Both the position numbers and the translations under genes were made by a program. Shown piece after piece: positions 4,674 through 5,515 of a stretch of 5,515 bases of DNA (its first letter is position 1; each line of letters starts with the position of its first letter). The DNA lies in contig CAYXMH010000042.1 of NCBI GenBank assembly GCA_964466115.1, positions 1 through 5,515 on the forward strand, read 5' to 3'. The DNA comes from Pseudolysobacter sp964466115 (GTDB taxonomy: Bacteria > Pseudomonadota > Gammaproteobacteria > Xanthomonadales > Rhodanobacteraceae). The notes beneath the pieces are model-generated. The model was given only the letters and a program-made list of their open reading frames with translations. It was not told where the DNA came from and ran no database searches.

Positions 4674-5515
4674 TCATTCCGAACGCATAAATAAAGCGAA
4701 CCCGGCCGCGGCAGCCAATGGCACTGCGGCTCCAATGGCATTGGTGTTCGCCGCCACGGCCGTCACATCGATCAAACCAATTGCCCCTGTGGCCGCAGCA
4801 CCGACGGGCGGAGCGATAAAACGCAGCACCGTGGCACCTACCATCGCGACCACCAGTCCACCGGCGGCTACGTTGTCCCAAGTGTTTAAAGTATCCATGT
4901 CAATATCAATACCAGTCGCACCCATTCCCTTTTTGCCGGAATCGTCCCTCACCCCCATGCTTTCAAGCGCCGCGATCGCTTCGGATGCATTCGCCGGAAA
5001 TGCACCGTGCTCTAGACACTGATCGTTCCATTGCCGATTAAGCGCGCTTCTGCGATCAGCACGAAAAGACGTTATGGTTTGATCCGCGCTAGTGAGAATT
5101 TCGCTCGCGAGAGCCAATGGTATGCCTTCCATACCAAAAGAAGCCATGCGCTGATCAAACAGATCGTTTATTCGTTGAAAAATCCTGTTCCTTAACGCCT
5201 GATACCCTGTCTTAATTCTGCGCGCTATATCAGCGCAATCTATTTCTCGTTTTGCAGCCCACAACTCTTGCCGCACGACCGCATCTGCTTCCCAACGAAG
5301 CTGATCTTCAATACTAGGCTCAACCTCAGGTGGGCCATAAGGATTCAACCCGCTCGCATCGGTCAACACATTCGGCATATTGGCGACATACATATAAAGG
5401 TTATCGCCGCCGGCCTCACCGATCGGATCTTTGGACAACCACCGCTTGATCTTCGGGTGATACGCCCGATTGGGTGTGAGTGCTAAGTCCGCGCGCTTGA
5501 GCCAAAAGTAACCGG
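4674..5515 (-). CDS. Rhs-family protein, C-terminal part (5' end outside window)
   Basis: The frame enters from the right edge and ends with TGA at 4674, giving 279 visible residues. The TTG at 5438 is not a start: the frame stays open upstream and reads as Rhs core, GYFWLKRADLALTPNRAYHP, then RWLSKDPIGEAGGDNLYMYV and NMPNVLTDASGL. This is the conserved end of the Rhs repeat-associated core (visible residues 1-56). In Rhs/polymorphic toxins this core forms a shell and the variable tail after it is the delivered effector. Here the tail (57-279) has a charged helical region with C93 and C166, an acidic segment (GIDIDMDTLNTWDN), and hydrophobic stretches at about 215-230, 232-248 and 259-276, ending MRSE. 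I recognise no nuclease, ADP-ribosyltransferase or other toxin motif; membrane insertion or a membrane-targeted toxin is inference. It could also be an inactive or orphan tip. No co-directional immunity gene follows it. Confidence 0.88.
   Translation of the reverse strand, partial: GYFWLKRADLALTPNRAYHPKIKRWLSKDPIGEAGGDNLYMYVANMPNVLTDASGLNPYGPPEVEPSIEDQLRWEADAVVRQELWAAKREIDCADIARRIKTGYQALRNRIFQRINDLFDQRMASFGMEGIPLALASEILTSADQTITSFRADRRSALNRQWNDQCLEHGAFPANASEAIAALESMGVRDDSGKKGMGATGIDIDMDTLNTWDNVAAGGLVVAMVGATVLRFIAPPVGAAATGAIGLIDVTAVAANTNAIGAAVPLAAAAGFALFMRSE

Noticed and set aside
4732..4744. CCAATG-G-CATTGG palindrome near the Rhs 3' end
   Set aside because: It is within coding sequence for the Ala-rich tail and only six pairs long; codon constraints explain it adequately.
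5436..5438. TTG as the start codon of a 254-aa protein
   Set aside because: The frame stays open to the right edge and the upstream codons read as conserved Rhs core, so this is an internal Leu codon of a longer gene.

Overview
The window looks like a proteobacterial, most likely gammaproteobacterial, chromosome segment. An AceF/LpdA pair in which the dihydrolipoyl dehydrogenase carries its own N-terminal lipoyl domain, a PGPGW-type small membrane protein and an Rhs protein all fit that assignment. Hand-counted sample lines are roughly 58% G+C inside lpdA and nearer 49% inside the plus-strand orphan gene. The genus cannot be named from this sequence.

Layout, left to right. Positions 1-173 hold no convincing gene, only a weak inverted repeat. 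A small membrane protein of the PGPGW type (174-422, minus), the E3 gene lpdA (477-2282, minus) and the E2 gene aceF (2373-3680, minus) are read leftward in the order aceF, lpdA, PGPGW. A 90-bp spacer between aceF and lpdA carries a REP-like hairpin that starts at the aceF stop codon, and an A+T-rich stretch with a possible secondary promoter. Upstream of aceF, a 143-bp divergent region (3681-3823) contains two good sigma70-like promoters on opposite strands that physically overlap: one would drive aceF-lpdA, the other an unrecognised acidic 186-aa protein (3824-4384, plus). aceE is not next to aceF.

From about 3.8 kb rightward the window has an accessory character. The orphan gene begins with a tandem 36-bp duplication. 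It converges on the 3' end of an Rhs-family gene (4674 to the right edge, minus, 5' end outside the window). That gene shows the end of the Rhs core and a 223-aa variable tail, which has two cysteines and ends in hydrophobic segments. Between the convergent genes (4385-4673) lies a non-coding block with two inverted 33-nt REP-like palindromes that differ by compensatory base-pair changes and enclose a second, A+T-rich inverted repeat.

How the parts work together: AceF and LpdA are the E2 and E3 subunits of pyruvate dehydrogenase and need an AceE encoded elsewhere. The Rhs tip and the acidic orphan protein could be an effector-immunity-like pair, but that is inference from context; neither the Rhs tail nor the orphan protein is recognisable by eye. 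The least explained items are the nested REP-like structure, the orphan gene with its duplicated N-terminus, and the Rhs tail.
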